Origin: Xanthobacter autotrophicus Py2 | Lineage (GTDB): Bacteria > Pseudomonadota > Alphaproteobacteria > Rhizobiales > Xanthobacteraceae | Assembly (NCBI GenBank): GCA_000017645.1 | Contig: CP000781.1 | Location: forward strand, 310,001 to 374,000 | Length of the DNA: 64,000 bases | Reading direction: 5' to 3' | Shown here: positions 26,506-35,925 of the stretch, one piece after another | Position numbering within the stretch: position 1 is the first letter of the stretch | How the letters are laid out: every line of letters starts with the position of its first letter | Program-made: the position numbers and the translations under genes | The notes under the pieces: generated by a model | The model's database searches: none | Told to the model about the DNA's origin: nothing | What the model saw: only the letters and a program-made list of their open reading frames with translations

Positions 26506-27461
26506 GACCCCGCCCCGAGGCGGGGCGGAAACCGCCGCAGCGTCCGGTTCCCCTGCCGCCGCCGGGCCGGCACAAGCGCCTGCCGGTGGAACCGCGCCCC
26601 ACCAGCCGCCTCTCCCTCCTGCTGCGCCGCCTGACGGTGCGCCTCGGCTCCTCCCGCCTCGGCCGGCGCAGCGCCAGCCTGCTCACCATCGCGGTGGTTG
26701 GCGGCTTTTCGGCTTACGGCATCATGCTCGGCGGCCATGCCGAGACGGCCAAGGGCATCGTCATCGACGTGGCGGACGCGGCCGGCAACGTGGCCGGCTT
26801 CAAAGTCAAGGAAGTCAACATTTCCGGCCATAACCACGTGACGCCGGCGGAAATCCTGGAGACGGCGGGCATCAAGTCCTCCACCTCCATCCTGTTCCTC
26901 AACGCCGACGAGATGCGGGCGCGCCTCGAGGCGCTGCCGTGGATCCAGTCTGCCAGCGTGCGCAAATTCTATCCCGACCGCATCGACATCGCGGTGGCCG
27001 AGCGGCAGGCCTTCGCCCTGTGGCAGGTCAACGGCGAGCTGAAGGTTATCGCCCGCGACGGCATCCCCATCGCGCCCTATTCGGACGATCCGCGCTACGT
27101 GCAGCTGCCCATCGTGGTGGGCGAGGGCGCGCAGAAGAAGGTGGGCGAGGTGGTGGACGCGCTGGCCCGGGTGCCGGCCCTGCGCGACCAGGTGCGTGCC
27201 GCCATCCGCGTCGCCGAGCGCCGCTGGACGCTGAAGATGCGCAACGGCATCGACGTGCGCCTGCCGGAAGAGGGCCTGGATGAGGCGCTGGTGGCGCTCA
27301 TGGATCTCGACCGCGAGAAAAAATTGCTCAGCCGCGATGTTTCCATCGTGGACCTGCGCCTGCCGGACCGCGTCGTGGTCCGGCTTTCGGATGCCGCTGC
27401 CGACGCCCGTGCGCAGATGTTGAAGGCGCGGGCCAAGGCTAAAAAGGGAGGCCCAGCATGA
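26472..27461 (+). CDS. ftsQ: Cell division protein FtsQ
   Basis: A 329-residue bitopic membrane protein of the divisome. A ~70-residue Pro/Arg-rich cytoplasmic N-terminus precedes one membrane helix (SLLTIAVVGGFSAYGIMLGG), then the POTRA domain (VKEVNISGHNHVTPAEILETAGI, PWIQSASVRKFYPDRIDIAVAERQAFALWQ) and the beta domain that binds FtsB/FtsL. It overlaps ddl by 34 bp and ftsA by 4 bp. The long basic N-terminus is typical of alphaproteobacterial FtsQ. Confidence 0.93.
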   Translation: MDGGGRFAGALRPRPEAGRKPPQRPVPLPPPGRHKRLPVEPRPTSRLSLLLRRLTVRLGSSRLGRRSASLLTIAVVGGFSAYGIMLGGHAETAKGIVIDVADAAGNVAGFKVKEVNISGHNHVTPAEILETAGIKSSTSILFLNADEMRARLEALPWIQSASVRKFYPDRIDIAVAERQAFALWQVNGELKVIARDGIPIAPYSDDPRYVQLPIVVGEGAQKKVGEVVDALARVPALRDQVRAAIRVAERRWTLKMRNGIDVRLPEEGLDEALVALMDLDREKKLLSRDVSIVDLRLPDRVVVRLSDAAADARAQMLKARAKAKKGGPA

Positions 27462-28783
27462 GGCACCGGCTCGCCCAGGGCTTCGCGCCGAAGATGCGCC
27501 CGATGCCGCCGAAAAAGAGCGGCATCGTCGGTGTGCTCGACATCGGAACCAGCAAGGTGGTGTGCGCCATCGCACGGCTGAAGCCGCGCGGCGCATCGGA
27601 TGTGCTCACGCGGCGCACCCACGCCATCGACGTGCTCGGCATCGGCCACACCCGCGCCCATGGCATCAAGGGTGGCGCGATCGTGGACATGGCCAAGGCG
27701 GAACTCGCCATCCGCCAGGCGGTGGACATGGCCGAGCGCGCCTCGGGGGTGCAGATCGCCTCCGTGGTGGTGGGCGTCTCCGGCGGGCGCCTTGCCTCCC
27801 AGCATTATGAGGCCGCCGTGCGCCTCACCGCTCCTGCTGTCGAGGAGTTCGACATCCGCCGCGTGCTTGAGGCCGCCTCCACCTACGGCGTGGGCGACGG
27901 GCAGGCGGTGATGCACGCCCTGCCGGTGGGCTATTCGCTGGACGGGCGGCGCGGCATCGGCGAACCGTGCGGCATGCTAGGGCGCCAGCTCGGCGCCGAC
28001 ATGCATGTCATCACCGCCGATCTCACGGCGCTGAAGAATCTCGTGCTGTGCGTGGAGCGCTGCCATCTCTCCATCGAGGCCATGGTGGCGGCGCCCTATG
28101 CGGCGGCACTGTCCTCGCTCACCGACGACGAGATGGAGCTGGGCGTCACCCTCATCGACATGGGGGCCGGCACCACCACCTTCTCCATCGTCGCCGGCGG
28201 CCACTGCCTCTATGTGGACGGCGTGGCCCTGGGCGGCCAGCACATCACCAACGACGTGGCCCGCGGCCTGCCGGCGCGCCTTGCCGACGCCGAGCGCATG
28301 AAGGCCCTGCACGGCGCCGTGGTGGCAGTCTCCTCCGACGACCACGACATGCTCACCGTGCCGCCCTTGTCGGGTGATTCGCGCGATCAGCCGCACATGG
28401 TGCCGAAATCGCGCCTCGTCACCATCGTCCGTCCCCGGGCGGAAGAAATTGTCGAACTGGTGCGCGATCGCCTGAAGGCCTCCGGACACGCCGGCGACGC
28501 CGGCCGACGCATCGTGCTCACCGGGGGCGCGGCGCAGCTCCAGGGCCTGCCGGACCTCGTGGCGCGGCTCATCGGGCCGCAGGTGCGCATCGGCCGCCCG
28601 CTAGGCGTTTCCAGGCTTCCCGAGGCGGCGCGCGGCGCTGCATTCGCGGTGACGGCAGGCCTTCTTGTTTACCCTCAGGTGGCAGGGTTGGAGCACTTCG
28701 AGCCCCGCCGGAGGCAGGCGGTGGTGGGCGAAAGCCCGAATTATTTCGGCCGCGTGGGACGCTGGCTGAAGGACAGCTTTTAG
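27458..28783 (+). CDS. ftsA: Cell division protein FtsA
   Basis: A 441-residue actin-like ATPase that tethers FtsZ to the membrane. Motifs include GVLDIGTSKVVCAIA (phosphate 1), the SHS2 1C domain region ASGVQIASVVVGVSGG, LIDMGAGTTTFSIVAGG (phosphate 2) and IVLTGGAAQLQGL (adenosine). The C-terminal RVGRWLKDSF is the amphipathic membrane-targeting helix. The start overlaps the ftsQ stop (ATGA), and ftsZ follows 88 bp downstream. Confidence 0.95.
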   Translation: MRHRLAQGFAPKMRPMPPKKSGIVGVLDIGTSKVVCAIARLKPRGASDVLTRRTHAIDVLGIGHTRAHGIKGGAIVDMAKAELAIRQAVDMAERASGVQIASVVVGVSGGRLASQHYEAAVRLTAPAVEEFDIRRVLEAASTYGVGDGQAVMHALPVGYSLDGRRGIGEPCGMLGRQLGADMHVITADLTALKNLVLCVERCHLSIEAMVAAPYAAALSSLTDDEMELGVTLIDMGAGTTTFSIVAGGHCLYVDGVALGGQHITNDVARGLPARLADAERMKALHGAVVAVSSDDHDMLTVPPLSGDSRDQPHMVPKSRLVTIVRPRAEEIVELVRDRLKASGHAGDAGRRIVLTGGAAQLQGLPDLVARLIGPQVRIGRPLGVSRLPEAARGAAFAVTAGLLVYPQVAGLEHFEPRRRQAVVGESPNYFGRVGRWLKDSF

Positions 28784-28871
28784 ACATGGTTAACGAAGCC
28801 TGGGCTAACAAAGTGGTCAGACAGGATTCGTGAGAGGCGGACAGGCCGATCGGGTTCGACGGAGCAAAAGC

Positions 28872-30644
28872 ATGACGATCAATCTTCAGATGCCCGACAT
28901 TCGTGAGCTTCGTCCCCGAATCACGGTGTTCGGTGTGGGCGGCGCTGGTGGCAACGCGGTGAACAACATGATCACCGCCGGCCTCCACGGGGTGGAATTC
29001 GTGGTGGCGAACACCGACGCCCAGGCGCTCTCGCTCACCAAGGCCGAGCGCGTGGTGCAGATGGGCGTGGCGGTGACCGAGGGTCTCGGCGCCGGCTCGC
29101 AGCCGGAAGTGGGCCGCGCCGCGGCCGAGGAAGTTATCGACGAGATCCGGGATCACCTCTCCGGCTCACACATGGTGTTCATCACCGCCGGCATGGGCGG
29201 CGGCACCGGCACCGGGGCCGCTCCCGTGGTGGCGCGGGCCGCCCGCGAGCTCGGCATCCTCACCGTGGGCGTGGTGACCAAGCCCTTCCACTTCGAGGGC
29301 GCCCGGCGCATGCGCGTCGCCGAGCACGGCATCAGCGAGCTGCAGAAGAGCGTCGATACCCTCATCGTCATCCCGAACCAGAACCTGTTCCGGGTGGCCA
29401 ACGAGAAGACCACCTTCGCCGACGCCTTCGCCATGGCGGACCAGGTGCTCTACTCGGGCGTCGCCTGCATCACCGACCTGATGGTGAAGGAAGGCCTCAT
29501 CAACCTCGACTTCGCCGACGTGCGCGCCGTGATGCGCGACATGGGCAAGGCCATGATGGGCACCGGCGAAGCCTCCGGCGACAAGCGCGCCATCCAGGCC
29601 GCCGAGGCAGCCATCGCCAATCCGCTGCTGGACGAGACCTCCATGCGCGGGGCCGGTGGCCTGCTCATCTCCATCACCGGCGGCAAGGACATGACCCTGT
29701 TCGAGGTGGACGAGGCGGCGACCCGCATCCGCGAGGAAGTGGACCCCGACGCCAACATCATCCTCGGCGCCACCTTCGACGAAGTGCTGGACGGCATCAT
29801 CCGCGTCTCCGTGGTGGCCACCGGCATCGATCCGGCGGTCATCCCCGACCAGGTCAGCCCCGGCGCCGAGCGCTTCCCCGATCTTGCCGGCCGCAAGATC
29901 TCCAACGCCGGCCGCGCCGCCGTCGAGGCGACCCGCGAGGCGCAGATCCGCACCGCCGTCGCCTCCATCTCGGCCGAGGACCTCATCGGCATGGAGGACG
30001 CCCAGGCCCAGGCGGCGCAGGCTCACGCGGCCTATGCCCCGCAGTCCTTCGCACCCGCTGCCCCGGCGCCCCAGCAGGCCGTCGCCATTGACGACGTGAC
30101 CATCCGTGCCGCCGCGCCCAAGCCCTCCTACTTCGCCGAGCCGGAGCCTGCAGCTCCCCCCGCGCCCATGGTGGAGGACGAGTTCGCGCCCTACATCCCG
30201 CCGCAGGGCCAGCGCCCGCGCAGCCAGCGCATGCCGCGCGTGGACGAGCTGCCGCTGCCCGGCCAGAACCAGATCCGCGCCCAGCGTGGCGAGCCGCCGG
30301 TGGAGCAGCCGCAGCCCGACAAGAAGCGCATGACCCTGCTGCAGCGTCTCGCCCATGTGGGACGCCGCGAGGAGGAGCCGGAGCCCCAGCGTCGCGACCA
30401 GCCGAGCATGCGCGCCCCCGAGCGCCGTCCGGTGGAGCCGCGGCAGGAAGCCCGGCCTGAGCCCCGGCAGGAGACTCGCGACGTGCGTCCGACCCTTCCG
30501 GGCCGCGCCGGCGAGCCGCCGGTGTCGGAATTCGCCAAGCGTCCGCCGGCCCGTCCGGCCGCCGAAGTGCCGTCCCGTCCGGGTCCGCACCACGAGGACG
30601 ACCAGCTGGAGATCCCCGCTTTCCTGCGCCGCCAGGCCAACTGA
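28872..30644 (+). CDS. ftsZ: Cell division protein FtsZ
   Basis: A 590-residue tubulin-like GTPase that forms the division ring. The polymerising core (about residues 10-330) has [13 protein letters not shown] and the tubulin signature [13 protein letters not shown], plus the T7-loop region. A very long linker (about 330-575) rich in Pro, Ala, Glu, Arg and Gln, common in alphaproteobacterial FtsZ, leads to the conserved C-terminal peptide [15 protein letters not shown] that binds FtsA and other partners. The ATG at 28872 has GGAGC upstream; an in-frame ATG at 28830 is less likely. Confidence 0.97.
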   Translation: MTINLQMPDIRELRPRITVFGVGGAGGNAVNNMITAGLHGVEFVVANTDAQALSLTKAERVVQMGVAVTEGLGAGSQPEVGRAAAEEVIDEIRDHLSGSHMVFITAGMGGGTGTGAAPVVARAARELGILTVGVVTKPFHFEGARRMRVAEHGISELQKSVDTLIVIPNQNLFRVANEKTTFADAFAMADQVLYSGVACITDLMVKEGLINLDFADVRAVMRDMGKAMMGTGEASGDKRAIQAAEAAIANPLLDETSMRGAGGLLISITGGKDMTLFEVDEAATRIREEVDPDANIILGATFDEVLDGIIRVSVVATGIDPAVIPDQVSPGAERFPDLAGRKISNAGRAAVEATREAQIRTAVASISAEDLIGMEDAQAQAAQAHAAYAPQSFAPAAPAPQQAVAIDDVTIRAAAPKPSYFAEPEPAAPPAPMVEDEFAPYIPPQGQRPRSQRMPRVDELPLPGQNQIRAQRGEPPVEQPQPDKKRMTLLQRLAHVGRREEEPEPQRRDQPSMRAPERRPVEPRQEARPEPRQETRDVRPTLPGRAGEPPVSEFAKRPPARPAAEVPSRPGPHHEDDQLEIPAFLRRQAN

Positions 30645-30670
30645 GAAGTCGGGACCGAGCCCTGACCAGA

Positions 30671-30706
30671 CGCGATCCCGGATGCCCTCGCATCTGCGGG
30701 ATCGCG
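30671..30706 (+). terminator. Strong stem-loop after ftsZ
   Basis: Arms CGCGATCCCG and its complement, continued by an inner GATGC/GCATC stem with a CCTC loop and a 2-nt bulge (TG), giving about 15 bp. No T-run follows, so termination is plausible but unproven; an mRNA 3'-end stabiliser is the alternative. Confidence 0.5.
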
Positions 30707-30778
30707 GATGAGGCGACCGGTCGGGAGGTGTCCCCCCCATCCTCCGTCCGGATGCAACCTGAGGCTTTGTTGTGATGC

Positions 30779-30808
30779 CGGCATCGGTCGAAAGACCGGT
30801 GCCGTTTT
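30779..30808 (+). terminator. Rho-independent terminator with GAAA tetraloop downstream of ftsZ
   Basis: An 11-bp stem (CGGCATCGGTC and its complement with one G-T wobble) closes a GAAA loop, a GNRA-type tetraloop, and is followed directly by GTTTT. This is likely the end of the murB-to-ftsZ transcription unit. Confidence 0.7.
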
Positions 30809-31156
30809 CACATCGGCGGGGGCGTGGCGCCATCGTGATTCGGGCGCGGCCGGCCTGCAACGGTATTGCGCAGCCTGTAACAGTCGCCGCGAGGCGCTTG
30901 GCGCCGGATCCGCTAACGATCTGATAGTTAATGAAAAATTGAAGCGAAAGCTTGGTAACAGTTGGTAGGCAAGCGTGATTTGGCGTCGCCTGTTCCGGCG
31001 ACTAGGGTGCACCCATTCCAAAGGTTCCACACGTCTCGCGTTGACAGTTTGTTGGTACAACCGAGGCGAAAGTGGGAACGCAAGGTGAAGGTTTGAGGGA
31101 CGGGTTGCGGCGGCCATGAGGCACCGGACCCCATCTCCGATACGGGACGCATCGAC

Positions 31157-32092
31157 ATGCAGACGACACTGGCTCGCGAGATCACGCTCAAAGGTGCGGG
31201 TGTCCATGCGGCTGTCGACGCCACCGTCACTTTGAAGCCTGCCCTCGCGAACACTGGTATCGTCTTCGTCCGCTCCTTCGCCGATCAGGCGCCCCGCAAG
31301 GCCACCGTGAGCCGCACTTCGGTTCAGGCCACCGACCTTGCCACCGTCCTTGGCGATCGCTCCGGCGCCCTTGTCTCGACTGTCGAGCATCTTCTCGCGG
31401 CCTTCCACGGCTTGGCGATCGACAATGCCCTGGTGGAGATCGACGGGCCGGAAGTTCCGATCCTCGACGGCAGCGCCGCCCAGTTCGTGGCCGCGATCGA
31501 TGCCGCCGGCGTCACCGAGGTGCGCGGCCGCCGCAAGTATCTCAAGGTGCTGAAGCCGGTTCGGGTGGAGAACGGCGCCTCCTTCGGCGAGCTCCTGCCC
31601 TATGACGCGGGCTTTCGCCTGGAAGTGGAAATCGAGTTCGCCCACGACGCCATCGGACGCCAGCGCTTTGCCGCCACCATGTCCCCCGCCGTGTTCCGCC
31701 GCGAACTGGCCGGTGCCCGCACCTTCGGCTTCCTGAAGGATGTGGAGCGCCTGCGCGCTGCCGGCTATGCCCGCGGCGCGGCGCTGGAGAACACCGTGTG
31801 CCTCGACGAGGCCGGCGTGATGAACGAGGGCGGCCTGCGCTTCACCGACGAATTCGTGCGGCACAAGGCCCTCGACGCGGTGGGTGACCTGGCCCTTTCC
31901 GGCCTGCCCCTGCTCGCCCGCTATCGCTCCTTCCGCGGCGGCCACAAGCTGAACTACCAGGTGGTGGACGCCCTCTTCTCCGACCGCTCCGCCTATGCGG
32001 TGGTGGAGGCCCCGGCCCGTCCCGTGCGCGACACGGTGGGTGCCGACATGGGTGTCTCGGCCCCGGTGCCGGTGTTCGCTCCGGAAGTCTGA
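31157..32092 (+). CDS. lpxC: UDP-3-O-acyl-N-acetylglucosamine deacetylase
   Basis: A 311-residue zinc hydrolase catalysing the first committed step of lipid A synthesis. All zinc ligands are visible: His 78 in STVEHLLAAFHG, His 236 and Asp 240 in VRHKALDAVGDLAL, and catalytic His 263 in RGGHKLN; the Glu of VSTVEH is the general base. The duplicated beta-alpha fold and the early ITLKGAGVHA segment are typical. It lies after ftsZ, the usual gamma- and alphaproteobacterial position, but with its own 512-bp upstream region. Confidence 0.96.
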   Translation: MQTTLAREITLKGAGVHAAVDATVTLKPALANTGIVFVRSFADQAPRKATVSRTSVQATDLATVLGDRSGALVSTVEHLLAAFHGLAIDNALVEIDGPEVPILDGSAAQFVAAIDAAGVTEVRGRRKYLKVLKPVRVENGASFGELLPYDAGFRLEVEIEFAHDAIGRQRFAATMSPAVFRRELAGARTFGFLKDVERLRAAGYARGAALENTVCLDEAGVMNEGGLRFTDEFVRHKALDAVGDLALSGLPLLARYRSFRGGHKLNYQVVDALFSDRSAYAVVEAPARPVRDTVGADMGVSAPVPVFAPEV

Positions 32093-32631
32093 CCGGCTCT
32101 TTGATCGCATTAAAGCGGCGCCCCACGCGGGCGCCGTTTGCGTTTGAGGCGGCCTTCGCGGGTGGTTCGGACCGGTGCTTGCGGTTTTTTAACCTGGATT
32201 CCCGTTCATTGCGGACGGATCTGCGCAAGTGGACCCGAAGCCCAGCGAAAACTCGGCTCTGACGGCGTCATCCGGCCGGGGCCGGGCAGGTCGTGAGCCG
32301 GCGTTGCGGGGACGCCACAGTACGGCATTGGCCGACCATGGGCACGGCCATGCCGCCGCGCCGCCACATTGCCGACGGAAAGCCCCGATAGCGCGGAGAC
32401 GGAAATTTTTTCCTCCGGCCCGGCGGGCGGGGCCGGGTGGGGAAGACGCGGCGGGGACGAAGCTGTGGCAGGTGCGTGTTCCATGGCCGGCGCCTTGAGC
32501 CGGATATGGGAACAGGCGCCAACGACGGGGTGAGGACCAGGGCCGGGCGGTGCCATCGTGGCGCCATGTTCCGGCCGGCAATCCTCCTTTACAAGCAGCG
32601 CCCTGGGGCGCGGGACGGAAGCTGAACCGTG
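32093..32631. other. 539-bp region between lpxC and bamD
   Basis: No gene is supported. It begins with the lpxC terminator (32116-32139), then has a TTTTTTAACC tract near 32185-32195 and an ATTTTTTCC tract near 32405, both standing out from the GC-rich sequence. Promoter(s) of bamD-recN are expected here but I cannot place boxes with confidence. Long frames on either strand have poor composition and no domain. Confidence 0.45.
32116..32139 (+). terminator. Terminator downstream of lpxC
   Basis: Arms CGGCGCCC (32116-32123) and GGGCGCCG (32129-32136) close a 5-nt loop; AAAG precedes and TTTGCGTTT follows the stem. It sits 23 bp after the lpxC stop and has the form of an intrinsic terminator, possibly bidirectional. 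Confidence 0.65.
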
Positions 32632-33486
32632 ATGCGATTCTTTTACGAGGTCCTGAAGGTGCGCGCCGTCGTCCGCGGCGGAGCGCTGGCACTCGCCCTG
32701 GCGATGGGCCTGCTTGTCACCGGCTGCGCCAGCGACAAGGACGATGTGCTGCCCCCCGACGAGCCGGCGGAGAAGATCTACAACGAGGGTCTGACCCTGC
32801 TGCGCCGGCAGGAGCCGGAGAAGGCCGCCAAGCGCTTCGAGGATGTGGACAAAACCCATCCCTATTCGGAATGGGCGCGCAAATCGCTGCTCATGACCAC
32901 CTATGCCTATTTCGAGGCCGGCAAATACGACGAGGCCATCGCAACCGGGAAGCGCTACATCGCGCTTTATCCCGGATCGCAGGATGCGGCCTATGCGCAT
33001 TATCTCGTCGCTTCCGCACTTTACGAGAACATTCCCGACATCACCCGCGACCAGCGGAAGACCCGCCAGGCGCTTGATGCGCTTGAAGATGTGGCGCGCA
33101 AGTATCCCAACACCGAATACGCCGCCACGGCGAAGAAGAAGATCGAGGTTGCCCGCGACCAGCTCGCCGGCAAGGAGATGCTGATCGGCCGCTACTATCT
33201 GGAGCAGCGCAACTACACGGGCGCCATCAACCGCTTCAAGGTCGTGGTGACACAATACCAGACGACGCGTCAGGTGGAGGAAGCCCTGTATCGCCTCACC
33301 GAGGCCTACATGGCCCTCGGCGTGGTGAGCGAAGCGCAGACCGCCGCCGCCGTACTCGGCTATAACTTCCCCGACAGTTCGTGGTACAAGGACGCCTACA
33401 AGCTGGTTCAGGCCGGAGGGGTCGAGCCGCAGGAAAACAAGGCGTCCTGGATCAGCCAGGCGTTCAAGAAGATGGGGCTTGGCTGA
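32632..33486 (+). CDS. bamD: Outer membrane protein assembly factor BamD
   Basis: A 284-residue outer-membrane lipoprotein of the BAM complex. It has a signal peptide (RGGALALALAMGLLVTGC) with the lipobox LVTGC, followed by five tetratricopeptide-like repeats (EKIYNEGLTLLRRQEPEKAAKRFEDVDKTHPYSEWA and later copies). It works with BamA to insert beta-barrel proteins. The ATG at 32632 is used; a GTG directly before it (32629) is equally in frame. recN follows 6 bp after the stop, probably in one operon, as in other alphaproteobacteria. Confidence 0.93.
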   Translation: MRFFYEVLKVRAVVRGGALALALAMGLLVTGCASDKDDVLPPDEPAEKIYNEGLTLLRRQEPEKAAKRFEDVDKTHPYSEWARKSLLMTTYAYFEAGKYDEAIATGKRYIALYPGSQDAAYAHYLVASALYENIPDITRDQRKTRQALDALEDVARKYPNTEYAATAKKKIEVARDQLAGKEMLIGRYYLEQRNYTGAINRFKVVVTQYQTTRQVEEALYRLTEAYMALGVVSEAQTAAAVLGYNFPDSSWYKDAYKLVQAGGVEPQENKASWISQAFKKMGLG

Positions 33487-33492
33487 TCATCC

Positions 33493-35190
33493 ATGCTGGC
33501 AGCGCTCTCGATCCGGGACATCGTCCTCATCGAGAAGCTCGATCTCACCCTCTCGGAAGGCCTCACGGTCCTCACGGGTGAGACGGGTGCTGGCAAGTCG
33601 ATCCTGCTCGATGCCGTTTCCCTCGCCCTCGGCGGGCGTGGCGATGGCGCCTTGGTACGGCACGGCCTGCCCAAGGGGCAGGTGACGCTCACCTTCGACC
33701 TCGCCCCCGATCATCCCGCCCACGCCATCCTCGCCGCCGCCGAGCTGCCGGATGAAGGCCCCCTCGTGGTGCGCCGCATCCAGATGGCGGACGGCCGCAC
33801 GCGGGCAAGCGTGAACGAAGAATCGGTCAGCGTGCAGACGCTCCGGCTCATCGGCGGAAGCCTCATCGAGCTGCACGGCCAGCACGATGACCGTGCCCTG
33901 GTCGATCCAGCCAGCCATCGCGCCGTGATCGATGCCTTCGGTGGCCTCGCCCCCCGGGCGGAGGCCGTCGGCGCCCTGTGGAAAGCATGGCGTGCCGCCC
34001 TGTCGGACGCCCGTGCCGAGCGGGACCGGCTGGAGATCGCCGCCCGCGAGGCCGATTTCACCCGTCATGCGGTGGAGGAGCTCACGGCCCTCGCTCCTGA
34101 GGTCGGGGAAGAGGCGGCGCTGTCGGAACGGCGCACCGGCATGATGCGCTCGGAAAAGATTGCCGCCGACCTCGACGAGGCGCTGGACGCGGTGGCCGGT
34201 GGCAGCTCGCCGGTGCCCTCGCTGGCCGCCGCCGTCCGCCGGCTGGAGCGCCGCGCCGGTGAGGCGCAGGATCTGGTACGGCCGGCCGTGGAGGCCATCG
34301 ACCAGGCTCTCGACGCGCTGGAGACCGCCCGTGCCCATCTCGAGGCGGCGCTGGCGGATGCCGCTTTCGAGCCGGCGGAACTGGAGCGAATCGAGGAGCG
34401 CCTGTTCGCGTTGCGCGCGGCGGCCCGCAAATATGCGGCGAGCGTGGACGACCTGCCGGCGGTTACCGCGCGGTTCTCCGCCGAACTCGAACGTCTCGAC
34501 CAGAGCGCGGCCACCCTCGCCCGCCTGGAGAAGACGGTTGCCGAGGCGGAAACCGCCTATCGCACGGCGGCCGCCGCTTTGTCGTCGGAGCGCCAGGCCA
34601 CGGCCGGCGTGCTCGACGCGGCGGTGGTGGCGGAACTGCCGCCTTTGAAGCTGGAGCGCGCCGCCTTCATCACCAAGGTCACCAGCGATCCGGCCTCGGC
34701 CGGGCCCGACGGTTACGACCAGGTGGAATTCTGGGTGCGCACCAATCCCGGAACGCGGCCCGGGCCCCTCATGAAGGTGGCGTCCGGCGGCGAACTGTCC
34801 CGCTTCCTGCTGGCGCTCAAGGTGGTGCTGGCGGATCGCGGCTCGGCCCCCACCCTCATTTTCGACGAGATCGACACCGGCGTCGGCGGTGCGGTGGCGG
34901 ATGCCATCGGCCAGCGCCTGGGACGGCTCGCTCAGAAGGTGCAGGTGTTGTGCGTGACCCATGCGCCGCAGGTGGCGGCGCGGGCGCGTCACCATCTGCT
35001 CATCGCCAAGGCCACCGCGGACGGCGCGCCGGGACAGGACGGTCTGGCCGAGGACGCGCCGGTCACCACGCGCGTCGCGCCGCTCAATGCCACCACCCGG
35101 CGCGAGGAAATCGCGCGCATGCTGGCCGGCGCCACCGTGACCGCCGAAGCCCGTGCCGCCGCCGACCGCCTGCTGAAGGCCGCACGGTAG
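33493..35190 (+). CDS. recN: DNA repair protein RecN
   Basis: A 565-residue SMC-like ATPase acting in double-strand break repair. The N-terminal Walker A is TGETGAGKSILLDAV; the central part is a long coiled coil (about residues 150-370); the C-terminal head has the ABC signature ASGGELSRFLLAL and Walker B LIFDEIDTGVGG, then VTHAPQVAARA. It starts 6 bp after bamD. In many related genomes ligA follows recN; here the next gene is a convergent arfB. Confidence 0.95.
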   Translation: MLAALSIRDIVLIEKLDLTLSEGLTVLTGETGAGKSILLDAVSLALGGRGDGALVRHGLPKGQVTLTFDLAPDHPAHAILAAAELPDEGPLVVRRIQMADGRTRASVNEESVSVQTLRLIGGSLIELHGQHDDRALVDPASHRAVIDAFGGLAPRAEAVGALWKAWRAALSDARAERDRLEIAAREADFTRHAVEELTALAPEVGEEAALSERRTGMMRSEKIAADLDEALDAVAGGSSPVPSLAAAVRRLERRAGEAQDLVRPAVEAIDQALDALETARAHLEAALADAAFEPAELERIEERLFALRAAARKYAASVDDLPAVTARFSAELERLDQSAATLARLEKTVAEAETAYRTAAAALSSERQATAGVLDAAVVAELPPLKLERAAFITKVTSDPASAGPDGYDQVEFWVRTNPGTRPGPLMKVASGGELSRFLLALKVVLADRGSAPTLIFDEIDTGVGGAVADAIGQRLGRLAQKVQVLCVTHAPQVAARARHHLLIAKATADGAPGQDGLAEDAPVTTRVAPLNATTRREEIARMLAGATVTAEARAAADRLLKAAR

Positions 35191-35278
35191 AGGCGCTCGG
35201 ACGCCGGATCCGTGCTTTGAATTTATGGGCAGCGGATCGCGTGGTGTGGCCCTTTCGCGACCGCCGGGACGTCCCGAA

Positions 35279-35701
35279 TCAGTCCGCCTGCGGCTTGTCG
35301 CGGCGCAGGGATTTGACTTCGCCGCGCCGCTCCTTGGCCGCGAGGCGTCGTTCCTTGGAGCCCAGTGTGGGCCGGGTGGGCCGGCGGATCGGCGCCACGA
35401 TGGTCGCGCTGCGGATGAGCTCGACCAGCCGCGCAACGGCATCCTCGCGGTTGCGTTCCTGGGTGCGGAAGCGCTGCGCCTGAATGATGATGACGCCGCC
35501 CTGGGTCATCCGCTTTCCGGCCAGCCGGACCAGGCGGTGCTTCACTCCCTCGGGCAGGTTGGGCGAGTGGGCGGCATCGAAGCGCAACTGCACCGCGCTC
35601 GACACCTTGTTCACATTCTGCCCACCCGGCCCCGAGGCGCGCACGAAGGCGAGCTCGATCTCGTCCTCCGAGATGGCGATGCGGGGAGTGATTTCGATCA
35701 T
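35279..35701 (-). CDS. arfB: Alternative ribosome-rescue factor ArfB (YaeJ)
   Basis: A 140-residue peptidyl-tRNA hydrolase that frees stalled ribosomes. It has the release-factor GGQ motif in RASGPGGQNVNKVSSAVQLRFD and the long basic C-terminal tail (SKERRLAAKERRGEVKSLRRDK) that inserts in the empty mRNA channel, which separates ArfB from true release factors. The ATG at 35701 has GAAGGT upstream; an in-frame upstream ATG would add 23 unrelated residues. Convergent with recN. Confidence 0.93.
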   Translation of the reverse strand: MIEITPRIAISEDEIELAFVRASGPGGQNVNKVSSAVQLRFDAAHSPNLPEGVKHRLVRLAGKRMTQGGVIIIQAQRFRTQERNREDAVARLVELIRSATIVAPIRRPTRPTLGSKERRLAAKERRGEVKSLRRDKPQAD

Positions 35702-35925
35702 GGCAGAACCTTCGGCGTCGGGCGCGACCGCGAGGGCTCGCTGGGCCGCATTCGGCCTTCCGTCCGCCAACGGTGCTCAGCCCGCCAGCGCCGGCGCCAT
35801 GCTCTTAGACCAAATGGGGCTGCCGACCAACGGCTTCGATGGCTCGCCTTGCCGCGCGGAAGCAGCTCCCGCCCCCTGTGTGGTCCGGCACACGGTGGCG
35901 AACGAGCGTGCCGGGGCCGCTCCGG

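Larger units (their letters stand above)
30645..31156. other. 512-bp region between ftsZ and lpxC
   Basis: No gene is supported. It holds a strong stem at 30671-30706, a terminator at 30779-30808, an AT-rich patch near 30905-30965, a short stem (GTCGCC/GGCGAC at 30985-31002), a 10-bp perfect palindrome GGGTGCACCC at 31005-31014 and a TTGACA at 31041-31046 without a clear -10 box. The last ~350 bp are presumably the lpxC promoter and leader. Confidence 0.5.

Noticed and set aside
31041-31069. Sigma-70 promoter with TTGACA upstream of lpxC
   Set aside because: The -35-like box is perfect, but at 16-18 bp spacing there is no acceptable -10 box, so I did not list it.
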